Positions 53,650-62,967 are shown, counted from the first letter of the stretch. The stretch: 64,000 nt of DNA from Chitinophaga filiformis (GCF_900102545.1 NZ_FNBN01000007.1:305247-369246); one strand, 5' to 3'. Notes: a model not told the origin generated them from the letters alone. Numbers and translations: made by a program.

Positions 53650-54381
53650 TCATGTTACATTGTTAATGACATCTTTAAAGCTACTGATTCCCAGCACCTT
53701 AGATGTCTTAAAACCTTCGGCATGAGACACTCCCACAATCTTTCCAAACGTCACATCCCGGTTGATCACACTCTCAAAAAATGCGTTGGAAGAAATATAG
53801 GTCTGCGGTTCATTATCTGCCCCCTGTGCCAGGAACTGAGTCTTATAACACTTAATGGCTTCTTTCTTACGCTCGATCACCGCACTCGTATCTACCACGA
53901 AATCTGGTCGTTCATAGCGGTCCTGCATAAAATGGAACACCTGTTTCGGACGCCATGCAGCCTGCAGTTTTCCATCTTCAAAGGTCTCTACCTTTCTCAG
54001 ACCAGCCAGGAAACAGCTATCAGCAATCAGACGGGCTGCTCTTCCATGGTCCGGATGACGGTCTTCAAACGCATTTGCCAGTACAATATCGGGTTGATAC
54101 TTTCGAATTGCTGCGATTAGTTTCATTTGCTCTTCCGTATCGTTTCGGAAAAAGCCGTCGCGTAAGCCCAGGTTATCCCTTACTGCCAATCCCATTACTT
54201 TGGCAGCTGCTGCCGCCTCTTCTGCTCTCGTTTCGGGGGTGCCGCGGGTACCCAGCTCTCCCCTTGTCAGGTCCAGTACGCCTACCTTCATTCCCTGTGC
54301 TGCATGTACCATGAGGGTACCTGCACAGGCCAGCTCCACATCATCAGGATGCGCAGCTATCGCCAGTATGTCTAGTTTCAT
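53650..54381 (-). CDS. bshB1: Bacillithiol biosynthesis deacetylase BshB1
   Basis: 243 residues from ATG at 54379-54381 (MKLDILAIAAHPDDVELACA). LmbE-like fold with zinc ligands in AAHPDDVELACAG (His12, Asp15) and DRHPDHGRAARL (His about 112), and the BshB1-specific ends YERPDFVVDTSAVIERKKEA and SHAEGFKTSKVLGISSFKD. The enzyme removes the N-acetyl group from GlcNAc-malate in bacillithiol synthesis. Bacteroidota of this family use bacillithiol, so the assignment fits. It lies 41 bp after a small secreted protein gene on the same strand. Confidence 0.93.
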   Translation of the reverse strand: MKLDILAIAAHPDDVELACAGTLMVHAAQGMKVGVLDLTRGELGTRGTPETRAEEAAAAAKVMGLAVRDNLGLRDGFFRNDTEEQMKLIAAIRKYQPDIVLANAFEDRHPDHGRAARLIADSCFLAGLRKVETFEDGKLQAAWRPKQVFHFMQDRYERPDFVVDTSAVIERKKEAIKCYKTQFLAQGADNEPQTYISSNAFFESVINRDVTFGKIVGVSHAEGFKTSKVLGISSFKDVINNVT

Positions 54382-54422
54382 CGGAAATATCCTTTCTTTT
54401 GGTGGAGTGCAAAGATAAGGGT

Positions 54423-54947
54423 TTACTTCGTCGTCTTGCTTTGGATCAGCACCCACAGTAATTTGTCGTTAGGCTCATAATCCTTTACGGTGTCCTTCGC
54501 CATTTTGGGTGGCATAACAACAATGTTTTCTATATTTTTCCGCTCCATAGCAGCCAGCATCTGCGGAATACTGTTGTTGATCGGGGAACCGTCCAGCACA
54601 TACTGGAAACTACTATCGCTGCCATACTCCTTTAACGCCTTTGCGTAAGGCTGAGATAGTTCACCGAACATCCGGGTGTAACGTTTACGGGCAAAATCAA
54701 CAGTTTCTATAAAGATTACCCCGTTCTCTCCCCGCGGCCCATACTTTTCCTTCAGTTTCGCGCCTTTTACAATGTCTATCAGCGCTATTTTGCTCGGGTC
54801 CAGTCCTTCCATTCCCTTTTTACTCTCCACACTGTCCACGAAAATCAGGGCATTCTCCGGAACACCCGGTATCGAACTCAGGTCTTGTGCCATACCGGCA
54901 GTCCTCCATACAAGAAGGCATACGATAATGATAAATCTCAAATGCAT
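54423..54947 (-). CDS. Secreted small protein with TonB-receptor plug-like motif
   Basis: 174 residues from ATG at 54945-54947 with a signal peptide (MHLRFIIIVCLLVWRTAGMA). The segment GLDPSKIALIDIVKGAKLKE followed by KYGPRGENGVIFIETV strongly resembles the plug end of SusC-type receptors (D-x-I-x-S-I-x-V-L-K-x-A...G-x-x-G-x-N-G-V-I-x-I-x-T), yet there is no barrel. It then has a 90-residue tail of unknown type. Function unknown. Lies 65 bp downstream of the large ABC permease gene and 41 bp upstream of bshB1, so the three are probably transcribed together. Confidence 0.75.
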   Translation of the reverse strand: MHLRFIIIVCLLVWRTAGMAQDLSSIPGVPENALIFVDSVESKKGMEGLDPSKIALIDIVKGAKLKEKYGPRGENGVIFIETVDFARKRYTRMFGELSQPYAKALKEYGSDSSFQYVLDGSPINNSIPQMLAAMERKNIENIVVMPPKMAKDTVKDYEPNDKLLWVLIQSKTTK

Positions 54948-55012
54948 GTCGTGAATGTACGGCAGAATTATCAGATAGCCTTCGCCCCTGGTATAGATGG
55001 CCTGAAAGCCTG

Positions 55013-57418
55013 TCACTCGGCTTTCAGGCTTTTTACCGGGTTCATCATCGCTACCTTCAGGGCATGATAAGCAATGGTTGCCAATGCCAGCACAACATTC
55101 CCCGCTCCTGCCAGCAGGAATATCCACCAGGGGATAGCTATCCTGTAGGCAAATGCCTCCAACCAGTTATTCATGACTATCCAGGCCACAGCCGTTGCCA
55201 GCAGTAATGCCAGCCCTATCAATTTGAGAAAATCATTCGAAAATAAGAGGATGATATTCATGACCGATGCTCCTATCACCTTACGGATACCAATTTCTTT
55301 TGTACGCTGTACCGTCAGTAAAGAGATCAATCCCAGTAAGCCCACACAACTGATCACAATCGCCAGCACCGCAGCACTGGTGGTCAGTTTGTTCAGCAGG
55401 TCTTCCTTCTTATAAAATTCCGCTATCTGGTCGTCCAGGAAATCGTACTCGAAAATATTATCCGGGTACACAGACTCCCAGAGCTGCCTTATCTTCCCGA
55501 TACTTTTCATGGCGCCTGCTCCGCCGATCTTAATCCCTACAAAAGCGTAATCCCGGCTTCGGGTAGCCATCAGTACCGGTTCAACATGACTATGCAGGGA
55601 ATGCAGATTGAAGTCCTTTACCACACCTACAATCGCCCCCGGATGATCATCCAATGTCCCCGCCACCATCTGGTGACCAATCACCTGCGCCGGATCAGAG
55701 AAGCCCAGTTTTCTGACCATATCTTCACTCACCAGGAATTCCCGGACAGAATCACTTTCAACCAGGTTCCTTCCCGCCAGCAGGTGTAGTCCGAATGTAT
55801 TGAGGTAATGCGCATCCCCCAGGGTACAGAGGGCGGTATAGTCTTCCCAGTCCCGGTTATCAAACTTCACTGAGCCTGCCCTGAAACTGGCCGAAGCCGG
55901 CGGCCGGTAACAGAAGCTGGCGTCTTTCACTCCCGGTACCTGCAGCAACTGGTTTTTCAGGTAACTGAGATCCCTTTTGCCCTGCTTAGGAACCGGCACC
56001 ATCACTACGCCATCCTTCACAAATCCGATATCGGTATTCTTCAGGAAATTAAGTTGTAAGGTGATGATCAGTGTACAGATGATCAGCGACTGCGCCACCA
56101 GGTTTTGAAAAACGATCAGGCCTTTCCGTAACCATGGATGTTTAGCGCCACCGGAGGTGTTTTTCAGCAATGCCACCGGCTGGAACCTGCCAAGCACCAG
56201 GGCCGGATACATACCGGCAATGAGGGTGATCAGGATGATCAGTAGCAAGAGTGCTGCAGCCAGCGGTATATCCTGTAAAGGATGGAATTCCAATCCCGTC
56301 CCTAACCAGGGATTCAGTAAAGGCAAGGCCAGCGCTACCCATAAAACAGAAAGCAAGGCAGCCGATAATGTGATGAAGGCCGTCTCCGTCATGAACTGCC
56401 AGAAGATACCCATTACACTACTCCCCAGCACCTTGCGGGTGCTGATTTCCTTTGCACGTACTGCATTCTGCGCTGTGGCCAGGTTGATAAAATTCACGCA
56501 GGCAATGATCAGGATCACAAACCCAACGATACCCAGGGTCATCAGCAGCGAGCGGGAGATTGTTCCTCCATATCGCGCATCAAAATGCATTTCTTTTAAT
56601 GGTTGCAGATGAAAATCATAATACTTTGCCATCTCTCCCATATGTCGTTGTTTCGCCGCTGCAATAGCACGATTGACGGCAGCTGCGCTAATATTTTCCG
56701 GCAATAACAGGTACAGGGAATTGGACGAATTGATCCAGCCCCATTCCGTTTCAATAGCCGGGTACATATCAGCATAGAATACTTTCATAGTAGCCCGGGA
56801 CACGAAGACATCCACCTTTGTATCCGTACTGGCAGGATAATCCTTCAATACACCGGTGATCTTTACATCCACTTTATCATCCAGCCGGATCGTTTTACCG
56901 ACAGGATCTGCCTGCCCGAAATACTTCTCCGCCTGTTTGCTGGTCAGCACCGCGGTATTCGGTTCTTCCAATGTACCGGCATCTCCTGCTTTCCATTCAT
57001 AATCGAACAACTCAAACCAGTGAGGATCTGCAAAGGCCACATTACCATGTTCAGCAAATAACTGACGGGCTCCCCCCTGTCCGGGTACCGTAACCGTCAA
57101 AGACTGATCTCTGTAGTTGCAGAATAAAAAGGCCTGGTTCTTTACCTGGGGTATTTCAGCACGTATGGCAGCTGCCAGTGCCAGTGAGGCACCTTTTTCA
57201 TATTGCACGGAACCGTCGTCCAGGTGCAGATCGGAAACGACTCTGTACAGGTAATCCCTTTTCTGGTGATACCCATCAAAATCGAGATGGTATGTTATAA
57301 ACTGGAAGAGTATAAGACAGCAGGCGATGCCCAGGGATAACCCAAATACATTTAAGATCGTATAGAACGAGTGCCGGCGTAAATTCCGCCAGGCAATCCT
57401 GCAGTAGTTGCTGAACAT
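55013..57418 (-). CDS. MacB/FtsX-type ABC transporter permease (two-domain)
   Basis: 801 residues. Order: N-terminal transmembrane helix (about 20-40, SFYTILNVFGLSLGIACCLI), MacB periplasmic core (about 45-245), three helices of the first FtsX domain (about 285-405), another anchor, a second periplasmic core (about 430-660) and a second FtsX domain (about 685-790, VQRTKEIGIRKVIGASVMNI). No ATPase is encoded beside it; a cognate one should lie elsewhere. These large Bacteroidota permeases are linked to export of peptides or lipoproteins and antimicrobial-peptide response. Full length, no frameshift seen. Confidence 0.92.
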   Translation of the reverse strand: MFSNYCRIAWRNLRRHSFYTILNVFGLSLGIACCLILFQFITYHLDFDGYHQKRDYLYRVVSDLHLDDGSVQYEKGASLALAAAIRAEIPQVKNQAFLFCNYRDQSLTVTVPGQGGARQLFAEHGNVAFADPHWFELFDYEWKAGDAGTLEEPNTAVLTSKQAEKYFGQADPVGKTIRLDDKVDVKITGVLKDYPASTDTKVDVFVSRATMKVFYADMYPAIETEWGWINSSNSLYLLLPENISAAAVNRAIAAAKQRHMGEMAKYYDFHLQPLKEMHFDARYGGTISRSLLMTLGIVGFVILIIACVNFINLATAQNAVRAKEISTRKVLGSSVMGIFWQFMTETAFITLSAALLSVLWVALALPLLNPWLGTGLEFHPLQDIPLAAALLLLIILITLIAGMYPALVLGRFQPVALLKNTSGGAKHPWLRKGLIVFQNLVAQSLIICTLIITLQLNFLKNTDIGFVKDGVVMVPVPKQGKRDLSYLKNQLLQVPGVKDASFCYRPPASASFRAGSVKFDNRDWEDYTALCTLGDAHYLNTFGLHLLAGRNLVESDSVREFLVSEDMVRKLGFSDPAQVIGHQMVAGTLDDHPGAIVGVVKDFNLHSLHSHVEPVLMATRSRDYAFVGIKIGGAGAMKSIGKIRQLWESVYPDNIFEYDFLDDQIAEFYKKEDLLNKLTTSAAVLAIVISCVGLLGLISLLTVQRTKEIGIRKVIGASVMNIILLFSNDFLKLIGLALLLATAVAWIVMNNWLEAFAYRIAIPWWIFLLAGAGNVVLALATIAYHALKVAMMNPVKSLKAE

Positions 57419-57690
57419 AACCGGTTTTTTGGCATGGCTACACGCTCAAAAAATATACCCCATCATTACAGGGTTCATAATCAATACCATGCATATACTA
57501 TGGGTAGAAGATCTGTCCGTTTTTATGACAGTGATTGTCCGTTTTTTGAAAGGAGGCATTTCCTTTAACAGAGGAATGAAGGGGTAATTATACAGGTAGG
57601 CTGCTTTCAATCTGAAGTAGAAAAATCTGATCTTTTTTTAGTACCTCTTGCCCGGTCGCAGATCATCTGCACACGGATCATACGCGCAGA

Positions 57691-58311
57691 TCAATTATAC
57701 GCTCTGGAACCCCGGTACATCTCAATCTCCTGAACAATGGCTTCGATATCTTTATCTTCCTGAGCGTCGTACTCGCTCTTCAGGTTACCTCCGAAGAAGA
57801 AGGCCACTGTCTGCCACATCCTGGCGGAAAATCCGCCTTTCAGTTCCTTGATGATCTCATAACAGTTCTCTCCCGTCTCCCGGTTGATCAGTTTCATGAG
57901 CACCTTACCCTGATACACGGATAGGTTTTCCAGTTTGTCCCCGAACTCTGCTTTCATCTTTTTCTCGATATCAGCCAGGTATCGTTTCCGGTCCTTCTTC
58001 TCTGACAGGGTAGCCAGGTGACTGTTCACATCTCTCAGGATACGGGCGGCTGATTTAGCGTATGGATACGTCACATACACGGCATTACGCAGTCGGGTCC
58101 AGGCTTCTCTTTGTTTACGGAATTTTTTGGGCAGTTTGTCTATCACTTCCACGATCCGGAGTGTGATCGAAGGGATGGTATCGGAGCCTATTATCACTGC
58201 ACTCACCGCAATACTGTCCGCTCCATGACGCGTCTGGGCACTAACCCTACTGCGACCTGTGATGCACAACAAGCTGGCTGACAGGATGATAAAAGCGATG
58301 AGACGACGCAT
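57691..58311 (-). CDS. DUF4294 domain-containing secreted protein
   Basis: 206 residues with a signal peptide (MRRLIAFIILSASLLCITGR, cleavage near VSAQ). The DUF4294 domain fills about 45-190: DKLPKKFRKQREAWTRLRNA, VYVTYPYAKSAARILRDVNS, KRYLADIEKKMKAEFGDKLE and LMKLINRETGENCYEIIKEL. The family is widespread in Bacteroidota and of unknown function. It ends in an acidic helix (AQEDKDIEAIVQEIEMYRG). The 930-bp region upstream is repetitive (see 58573-59136). Periplasmic, monocistronic. Confidence 0.88.
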   Translation of the reverse strand: MRRLIAFIILSASLLCITGRSRVSAQTRHGADSIAVSAVIIGSDTIPSITLRIVEVIDKLPKKFRKQREAWTRLRNAVYVTYPYAKSAARILRDVNSHLATLSEKKDRKRYLADIEKKMKAEFGDKLENLSVYQGKVLMKLINRETGENCYEIIKELKGGFSARMWQTVAFFFGGNLKSEYDAQEDKDIEAIVQEIEMYRGSRAYN

Positions 58312-58680
58312 AAACTCCTAAACTAATCTTAAAATTATACTAAAGATATGCTAAAAAGTCGATTGCCGGCATTATCTTATTCAGACCCTCTCATGTCATA
58401 AAACTGCACCTTCTCAGCGCTATTTTCCAGCATTCAGACCCGGTAACACGGGGTGTAAGCGCTCCCCGAATAAGGTTTGATTTTTCTCCCCGATGACAGA
58501 CCATTCCCTATATAAGGGTTCAACTATTCCCGCCTACCCGTTCACTCATACCCGGGCTCATACCAATCCATCAATAAGGCTGACGAGCCTTTTATTGCCT
58601 TCCGGTTTGTCAGGCATCCGGATTCCCTTCAAACAGGGTCCTTTCCTTATCGTTATCCATTAATAAACCATCCTCTATCC
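58312..58680. other. Intergenic region with an orphan hairpin
   Basis: No gene seen. A perfect hairpin at 58573-58597 (AATAAGGCT, GACG, AGCCTTTTATT) resembles an intrinsic terminator on the plus strand although no plus-strand gene precedes it. The rest is unremarkable and contains the promoter side of the DUF4294 gene. Confidence 0.55.
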
Positions 58681-58769
58681 ATATATAACCCATATATAAC
58701 CCATACCTTTTAAATATGGGTTATATATGGGTCATATATGGCTTATATATGGGTTATATATGGGTTATC
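58681..58769. repeat. 11-bp tandem and inverted array (TATGGGTTATA)
   Basis: Five tandem units of TATGGGTTATA (with GGGTCATA and GGCTTATA variants) run from about 58715 to 58769. They are preceded by two inverted units (TATATAACCCA, 58681-58705), with CCTTTTAAA between. The whole can fold into a long stem or be read as overlapping palindromes; the 11-bp period is close to one helical turn. Confidence 0.85.
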
Positions 58770-58950
58770 TCACCGAATTCACTGGGATAGCGCCCTGACA
58801 AGGATTGTTTAAAATAGTTGTTTTGTTAGTTGTTGGTAATAAATACAGTCCGTATTATTCATGGATGTTATAAGAGAGGTTTGGGATGAATTTCCGATGG
58901 ATTGGTCGTTCCGCTGGCCACGTAGTTGTGGCCTGGGCGGATGAATTTTC

Positions 58951-59136
58951 GTTCCCGGGGTTATCACCCCGGGGCTACAAACAATAAGACCCCTGACGGG
59001 GTCAAATGGCAGGGGATAACCAACGTATATCCGAAATAATTGGGAAGATGGTTGATTTGTCAACTCGCTGCATTGAGCTCCGTCAGGAGCGTTCGTGTTT
59101 GTAGCGCGGGGTGATAACCCCGGGGAACGGAACGGG
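58951..59136. repeat. Inverted pair of palindromic elements (locus D)
   Basis: One copy on the minus strand (CCCGGGGTTATCACCCCGGG at 58954-58973, then GACCCCTGACGGGGTC at 58988-59003) faces one on the plus strand (GAGCTCCGTCAGGAGC at 59075-59090, then TTTGTAGCGCGGGGTGATAA and CCCCGGGG to 59125). Both have the small hairpin, TTTGTAG spacer and large hairpin of loci A to C. Head-to-head pairs of REP elements are typical of REPtron/BIME-like arrangements. Confidence 0.85.
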
Positions 59137-59170
59137 CGATCCGGCAAATGGATTGGAACGGCCCCAAAAA

Positions 59171-59206
59171 GAAAAAATCCGCAACGGTCATACAACCATT
59201 GCGGAT
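59171..59206 (-). terminator. Intrinsic terminator of the 31-residue peptide gene
   Basis: On the minus strand ATCCGCAATGGT pairs with ACCGTTGCGGAT around TGTATG, followed by TTTTTTC. It lies 37 bp past the stop codon of the micro-ORF. Confidence 0.85.
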
Positions 59207-59242
59207 CAAATATCCTACGAACGTAAAATCAATACCTAAAGA

Positions 59243-59338
59243 TCAGCGGTTTCGCCTTCTTCTGAATACAATAATGGCTACCACGACAAAAACAATTCCC
59301 CAGAGTATTGGTCCTAAACCAGGTGTAATTAAATCCAT
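59243..59338 (-). CDS. 31-residue membrane peptide resembling the ATP synthase subunit b anchor
   Basis: ATG at 59336-59338 opens MDLITPGLGPILWGIVFVVV followed by AIIVFRRRRNR and stop. It is one transmembrane helix with a basic end. The start is strikingly similar to the N-terminal anchor of AtpF (M-D-L-x-T-P-G-x-G-L-x-F-W) but the whole cytoplasmic part is missing. It has a good terminator and a 45-bp gap after the hydrolase gene, so it is probably expressed. Coding status is well supported by family-like sequence and layout, function unknown. Confidence 0.65.
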   Translation of the reverse strand: MDLITPGLGPILWGIVFVVVAIIVFRRRRNR

Positions 59339-59383
59339 TTAATGAATGTTAAAAGGTTGACATATCTCCTGTTGGGAGGTTCT

Positions 59384-60388
59384 TTATCTCACTGGCAACA
59401 GTCCCAGCTTCTTCTCTGCAAACGCATCGATCGCCTTCTCTACAGAAGGAATATCTTTCCCCGTCAGATAACACCCGATCACATGCGCCCCCGCATCCGG
59501 AATCGCCACCGCATCCTTTAATGCAGGTGACGTACCCAGTTGCTTCTCCATATCCAGGATAGCTGATACCCGTACCGTCTTGTCCTGGTGCTGCTCATCC
59601 TTGTAATAATACAGGTTCAGGGCCGGCTGTTTCACCGCACGGAATGTGGACGGCTCCATAGTAGTTTCCAGCAGGTTTTGCAGCTCAGCGACAGCCTCCA
59701 GCCGGTATTTGCAATACCAGTACTTCTTCACCTCCGGATTTTCAGCAGCAGATTCATGGTATTTGCCCTTGCTGACCAGCCGGGCCAGTTGCAAGCCCCA
59801 GGGATTGTTGCTCAGGAACGCCAGGTCGTTGTTGATCTCGATGTTGGGCGACATATTAATCAGCGCAAATATGTCGTTCGGATAGGTAGCCGCCAGTTTC
59901 AGCCCCAGGGTACCGCCGGTAGAGCAGGTCACCAGGATCACCTTTTCTCCCAGTACTTTACCAATACTCAGCGCTTCCTTGGCATCATTCCACAGGCCGG
60001 TGGCCGTCATGGTCAGCAGCGGTTCGGAAGTATCGAGACCATGGCCATCCAGGCGGGCCAGGTACATATTACAGCCATACCTTTTGGCAAAGTCGCGGTG
60101 TACAGGATCGCCCTCTTCCTGGCTGGCGGAAAAGCCATGCAGGTATACCACACTATAAGGCGTTTTGCGGTGCAGGGAATCGTACCATACAACACGGGCT
60201 TCGTTGTTGGGCTTGAGCTTGTGCTGATGCTCTTTGGCGCTCACATATTGTTCCAGCGCTTCAGATTGATGGGGTACGGCAGGTAATAAGGGATCGTAAC
60301 GGGGAGTGGCGGGTCTTGGACCCAGATAATAGATAATTACCAGGATGGCAATTACAATAAGGGATATTCGCAGCCAGCTGCTTTTCAT
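59384..60388 (-). CDS. Alpha/beta hydrolase, membrane-anchored
   Basis: 334 residues from ATG at 60386-60388 (MKSSWLRISLIVIAILVIIY), which gives an N-terminal membrane anchor at about 5-22; a longer frame adds 17 unlikely residues. The oxyanion stretch is VVYLHGFSASQEEGDP, and the nucleophile elbow reads LVTCSTGGTLGL with Ser in C-S-T-G-G in place of the usual G-x-S-x-G. The late DAGAHVIGC probably holds the catalytic His. Faces the periplasm by topology. Substrate unknown (esterase or lipase-like). Confidence 0.85.
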   Translation of the reverse strand: MKSSWLRISLIVIAILVIIYYLGPRPATPRYDPLLPAVPHQSEALEQYVSAKEHQHKLKPNNEARVVWYDSLHRKTPYSVVYLHGFSASQEEGDPVHRDFAKRYGCNMYLARLDGHGLDTSEPLLTMTATGLWNDAKEALSIGKVLGEKVILVTCSTGGTLGLKLAATYPNDIFALINMSPNIEINNDLAFLSNNPWGLQLARLVSKGKYHESAAENPEVKKYWYCKYRLEAVAELQNLLETTMEPSTFRAVKQPALNLYYYKDEQHQDKTVRVSAILDMEKQLGTSPALKDAVAIPDAGAHVIGCYLTGKDIPSVEKAIDAFAEKKLGLLPVR

Positions 60389-60453
60389 GGGAGGAAGTAT
60401 TATTTTGATCCGGAATGCAGGATGTGCTGGCCCCTGCATCCCGGATCAAAACG

Positions 60454-62967
60454 TTATGACTGAATCTTTTTTACCTTATTCAACTTCACCCGGTATACAA
60501 TGCTCATCGCAAATCCGATAACCATGACCAGAATGCCGATCCATAATACGTTGATGAAAGGGAAGATGAAGGCTTTCATCACAATATAGTCCTTAAAAGT
60601 GTCAGATTCTTTTACTTGCAAAAGGATCTTTTTCTCTTTCGGCAGGATCTTGCTGAAGCGTACATATAACGACAGCGGCGCTACGGTATCAGCAACGGTT
60701 ATTTCGCGGGAGCTGTCACGCAGACAGTATACAGGCAACAGGTTATACTGTTCATTATTCTTGGTGAATACCTTCAGTTGCGCACCTACAGCCAGATCAT
60801 TCGACTCTGCTTTGTAGTTCGGATTGTTTGGCTGCGGCTGTATTCCTTCCAGGATCATATAACCGTTGGCGAAGAATACGGAATCACCCGGCGCTATCTC
60901 ATGAGAACTATACTGAGCAGTATCATTTGCCGGATCATCCTTAATTGGCACGGCTGTAATATAGGTAAAAATATCTTTAGTCCAATAATGCCTGGAATCC
61001 GGATTAGGCGTTAACTGCTGCTGGCCCCTGTTGCTCAGGAACGCATCAGGATGCAGGGTGAATTTCTCCAGGATATTTCCATTCGCCGGATCACGGCGTT
61101 CGTAGCGTACCAGGTAGTACGTTTTTGCGTCACCGGCAGCTAAAGAGTCGCCCGCATAGGTCACATGGTAGTCGCCCATCTGCACAGGGAAATTCCTTGG
61201 CAGCATCAGGTTCTCCCTCGGATTCTCTTTACTTTCCTTGCCAAAGAAACCACCATCCAGCATCTTCATGCGGTCTATAGAGATCACTTCACGTTTGGAA
61301 GCAGAGATCAGGATACCCAGTAGTATCATGCCAAAACCAACGTGTGCAATGGAAGCACCTGCTGCTTTCAGCTTGCCTTTCTGGCCAATGAAGATATATG
61401 CCGCATTACCAACGATGGCATATACACTACAGAACAGCATGATGTAAATAGCTACCAGGAAGCCGGCGCCATAAGCATCATAGTTGATATTGCCGAAAAT
61501 CCCTATCAGGCCGGTAATCACAAGTGCCACGACAGTAGGAATGGCGATTTTCTTTGTAAAGAAACCTTTCGGTGTATCCTTGTATTTCAGGTATTGTACA
61601 ATAGCAGTCAGGAGGCCCAGTACAATCGCGATCCAGATCTGGATCTTGTTATAGTGGAATACACCATCAGACGGTGGCGCAATATCCTGCTGGAGATTCA
61701 GCAGTTTCTTGATACCCAGTCCGTTAATGATCTTGTTCCATACCGGAATGGAAGTAGTGAAAGTGATCTGTATAGCAGCGATCATCAGGACCAGCGATCC
61801 GATGAACAACCAGAACTCACGGGAGTAAGTGCTTTCTTCTTTTACAACAGACGGGATCTCTTTCCTTCTCATGATCAGCATCGCAAAACCAGGTATCGTG
61901 AATACCGCCATGTACAGCAGCAGCTGGCCACTCATACCAAGGTCGGTAAAGGAGTGTACAGAGGTATCGCCCAGCACACCGCTACGGGTCAGGAAGGTAG
62001 AATACAGGATCAGGATAAAAGTGATCAGTAAGAAAAAGAAGGTCGATTTCAGCGCATGACCGGAGAATTTGAACGCCAGCAGCGTGTGAATACCCGCTAC
62101 CAGTGTTAACCAGGGCACCAGGGAGGCGTTTTCTACCGGATCCCATGCCCAGTAACCACCAAAGGTCAGTGATTCATACGCCCAGGCAGCGCCCATCATG
62201 ATACCTGTACCCAGTATCATGGCCGAGAACAGCGACCATGGCAATGCCGGTTTGATCCACTCTTTGTAGTCGCGGGTCCAGAGACCAGCAAACGCATATG
62301 CAAATGGGATAATGGTAGACGCAAAACCCAGGAACAGTACCGGCGGATGGATTACCATCCAGTAGTTCTGCAGGGAAAGGTTCAGACCATTACCATCGGT
62401 GATGAAGTCGAGGTAATTAGCATTGGATACCCAGGGCAGTCCCAGGTTCTCTTCCGCCTGACGCAGCAGCAGGAAAGGGTTGCTTCCCACACGATATCCT
62501 AATATGTAAATACCGATCAGCATACTGCCGAGGCATACCTGCGCAAAAGACAGTACGGTCATCACTGGCGCTTCCCACTTCTTACCTACGCGCAACAGGA
62601 TCAGCCCCAGTACGCTGTGCCAGATGGACCACAACAGGAAGCTACCTTCCTGGTCGGCCCAGAAGCTGGACAGGAGGTAACTTACCGGCAGATCGCGGGA
62701 AGAGTTCCTCCATACATATTTGTACTCGAAATAGTGATTGTATAAAGCGTAATACAGGGTGCCGAAGGTAGAGAAAACAGCCAGCGCCTGTATAATGAAG
62801 GCCCAGCGGGCCAGTTTCTTCCATGATTCTTTTAACAGCTCCTCTTTGGACTGTACCGACATGAAATAGCTCACAGTAGCTACCATGGACGCCACAAAAG
62901 CCAGTACTGCTGAAAAATGCCCCAACTGTCCGGGTAACAGATGTTCCCCTATATATTTTATATCCAA
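60454..62967 (-). CDS. Cytochrome c haem lyase, CcmF/CcsA type
   Basis: 837 residues starting at TTG 62967 (DIKYIGEHLLPGQLGHFSAV); an in-frame stop lies two codons upstream and the next ATG would cut off the first helix. About 15 transmembrane helices. The haem-handling motif is FGGYWAWDPVENASLVPWLT near residues 270-290, the WWD/CcmF signature, with VIHPPVLFLGF before it. A periplasmic domain near 580-800 follows. The enzyme attaches haem to CxxCH apocytochromes. The CcmE-type gene is 85 bp upstream on the same strand, pointing to a system I-like pathway. Confidence 0.92.
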   Translation of the reverse strand: MDIKYIGEHLLPGQLGHFSAVLAFVASMVATVSYFMSVQSKEELLKESWKKLARWAFIIQALAVFSTFGTLYYALYNHYFEYKYVWRNSSRDLPVSYLLSSFWADQEGSFLLWSIWHSVLGLILLRVGKKWEAPVMTVLSFAQVCLGSMLIGIYILGYRVGSNPFLLLRQAEENLGLPWVSNANYLDFITDGNGLNLSLQNYWMVIHPPVLFLGFASTIIPFAYAFAGLWTRDYKEWIKPALPWSLFSAMILGTGIMMGAAWAYESLTFGGYWAWDPVENASLVPWLTLVAGIHTLLAFKFSGHALKSTFFFLLITFILILYSTFLTRSGVLGDTSVHSFTDLGMSGQLLLYMAVFTIPGFAMLIMRRKEIPSVVKEESTYSREFWLFIGSLVLMIAAIQITFTTSIPVWNKIINGLGIKKLLNLQQDIAPPSDGVFHYNKIQIWIAIVLGLLTAIVQYLKYKDTPKGFFTKKIAIPTVVALVITGLIGIFGNINYDAYGAGFLVAIYIMLFCSVYAIVGNAAYIFIGQKGKLKAAGASIAHVGFGMILLGILISASKREVISIDRMKMLDGGFFGKESKENPRENLMLPRNFPVQMGDYHVTYAGDSLAAGDAKTYYLVRYERRDPANGNILEKFTLHPDAFLSNRGQQQLTPNPDSRHYWTKDIFTYITAVPIKDDPANDTAQYSSHEIAPGDSVFFANGYMILEGIQPQPNNPNYKAESNDLAVGAQLKVFTKNNEQYNLLPVYCLRDSSREITVADTVAPLSLYVRFSKILPKEKKILLQVKESDTFKDYIVMKAFIFPFINVLWIGILVMVIGFAMSIVYRVKLNKVKKIQS

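Noticed and set aside
53301..53653. Two frames with N-G-K-P/R-E-T repeats on the minus strand
   Set aside because: Translation of the degenerate TTTCCCGTTCC array in two frames; both low-complexity.
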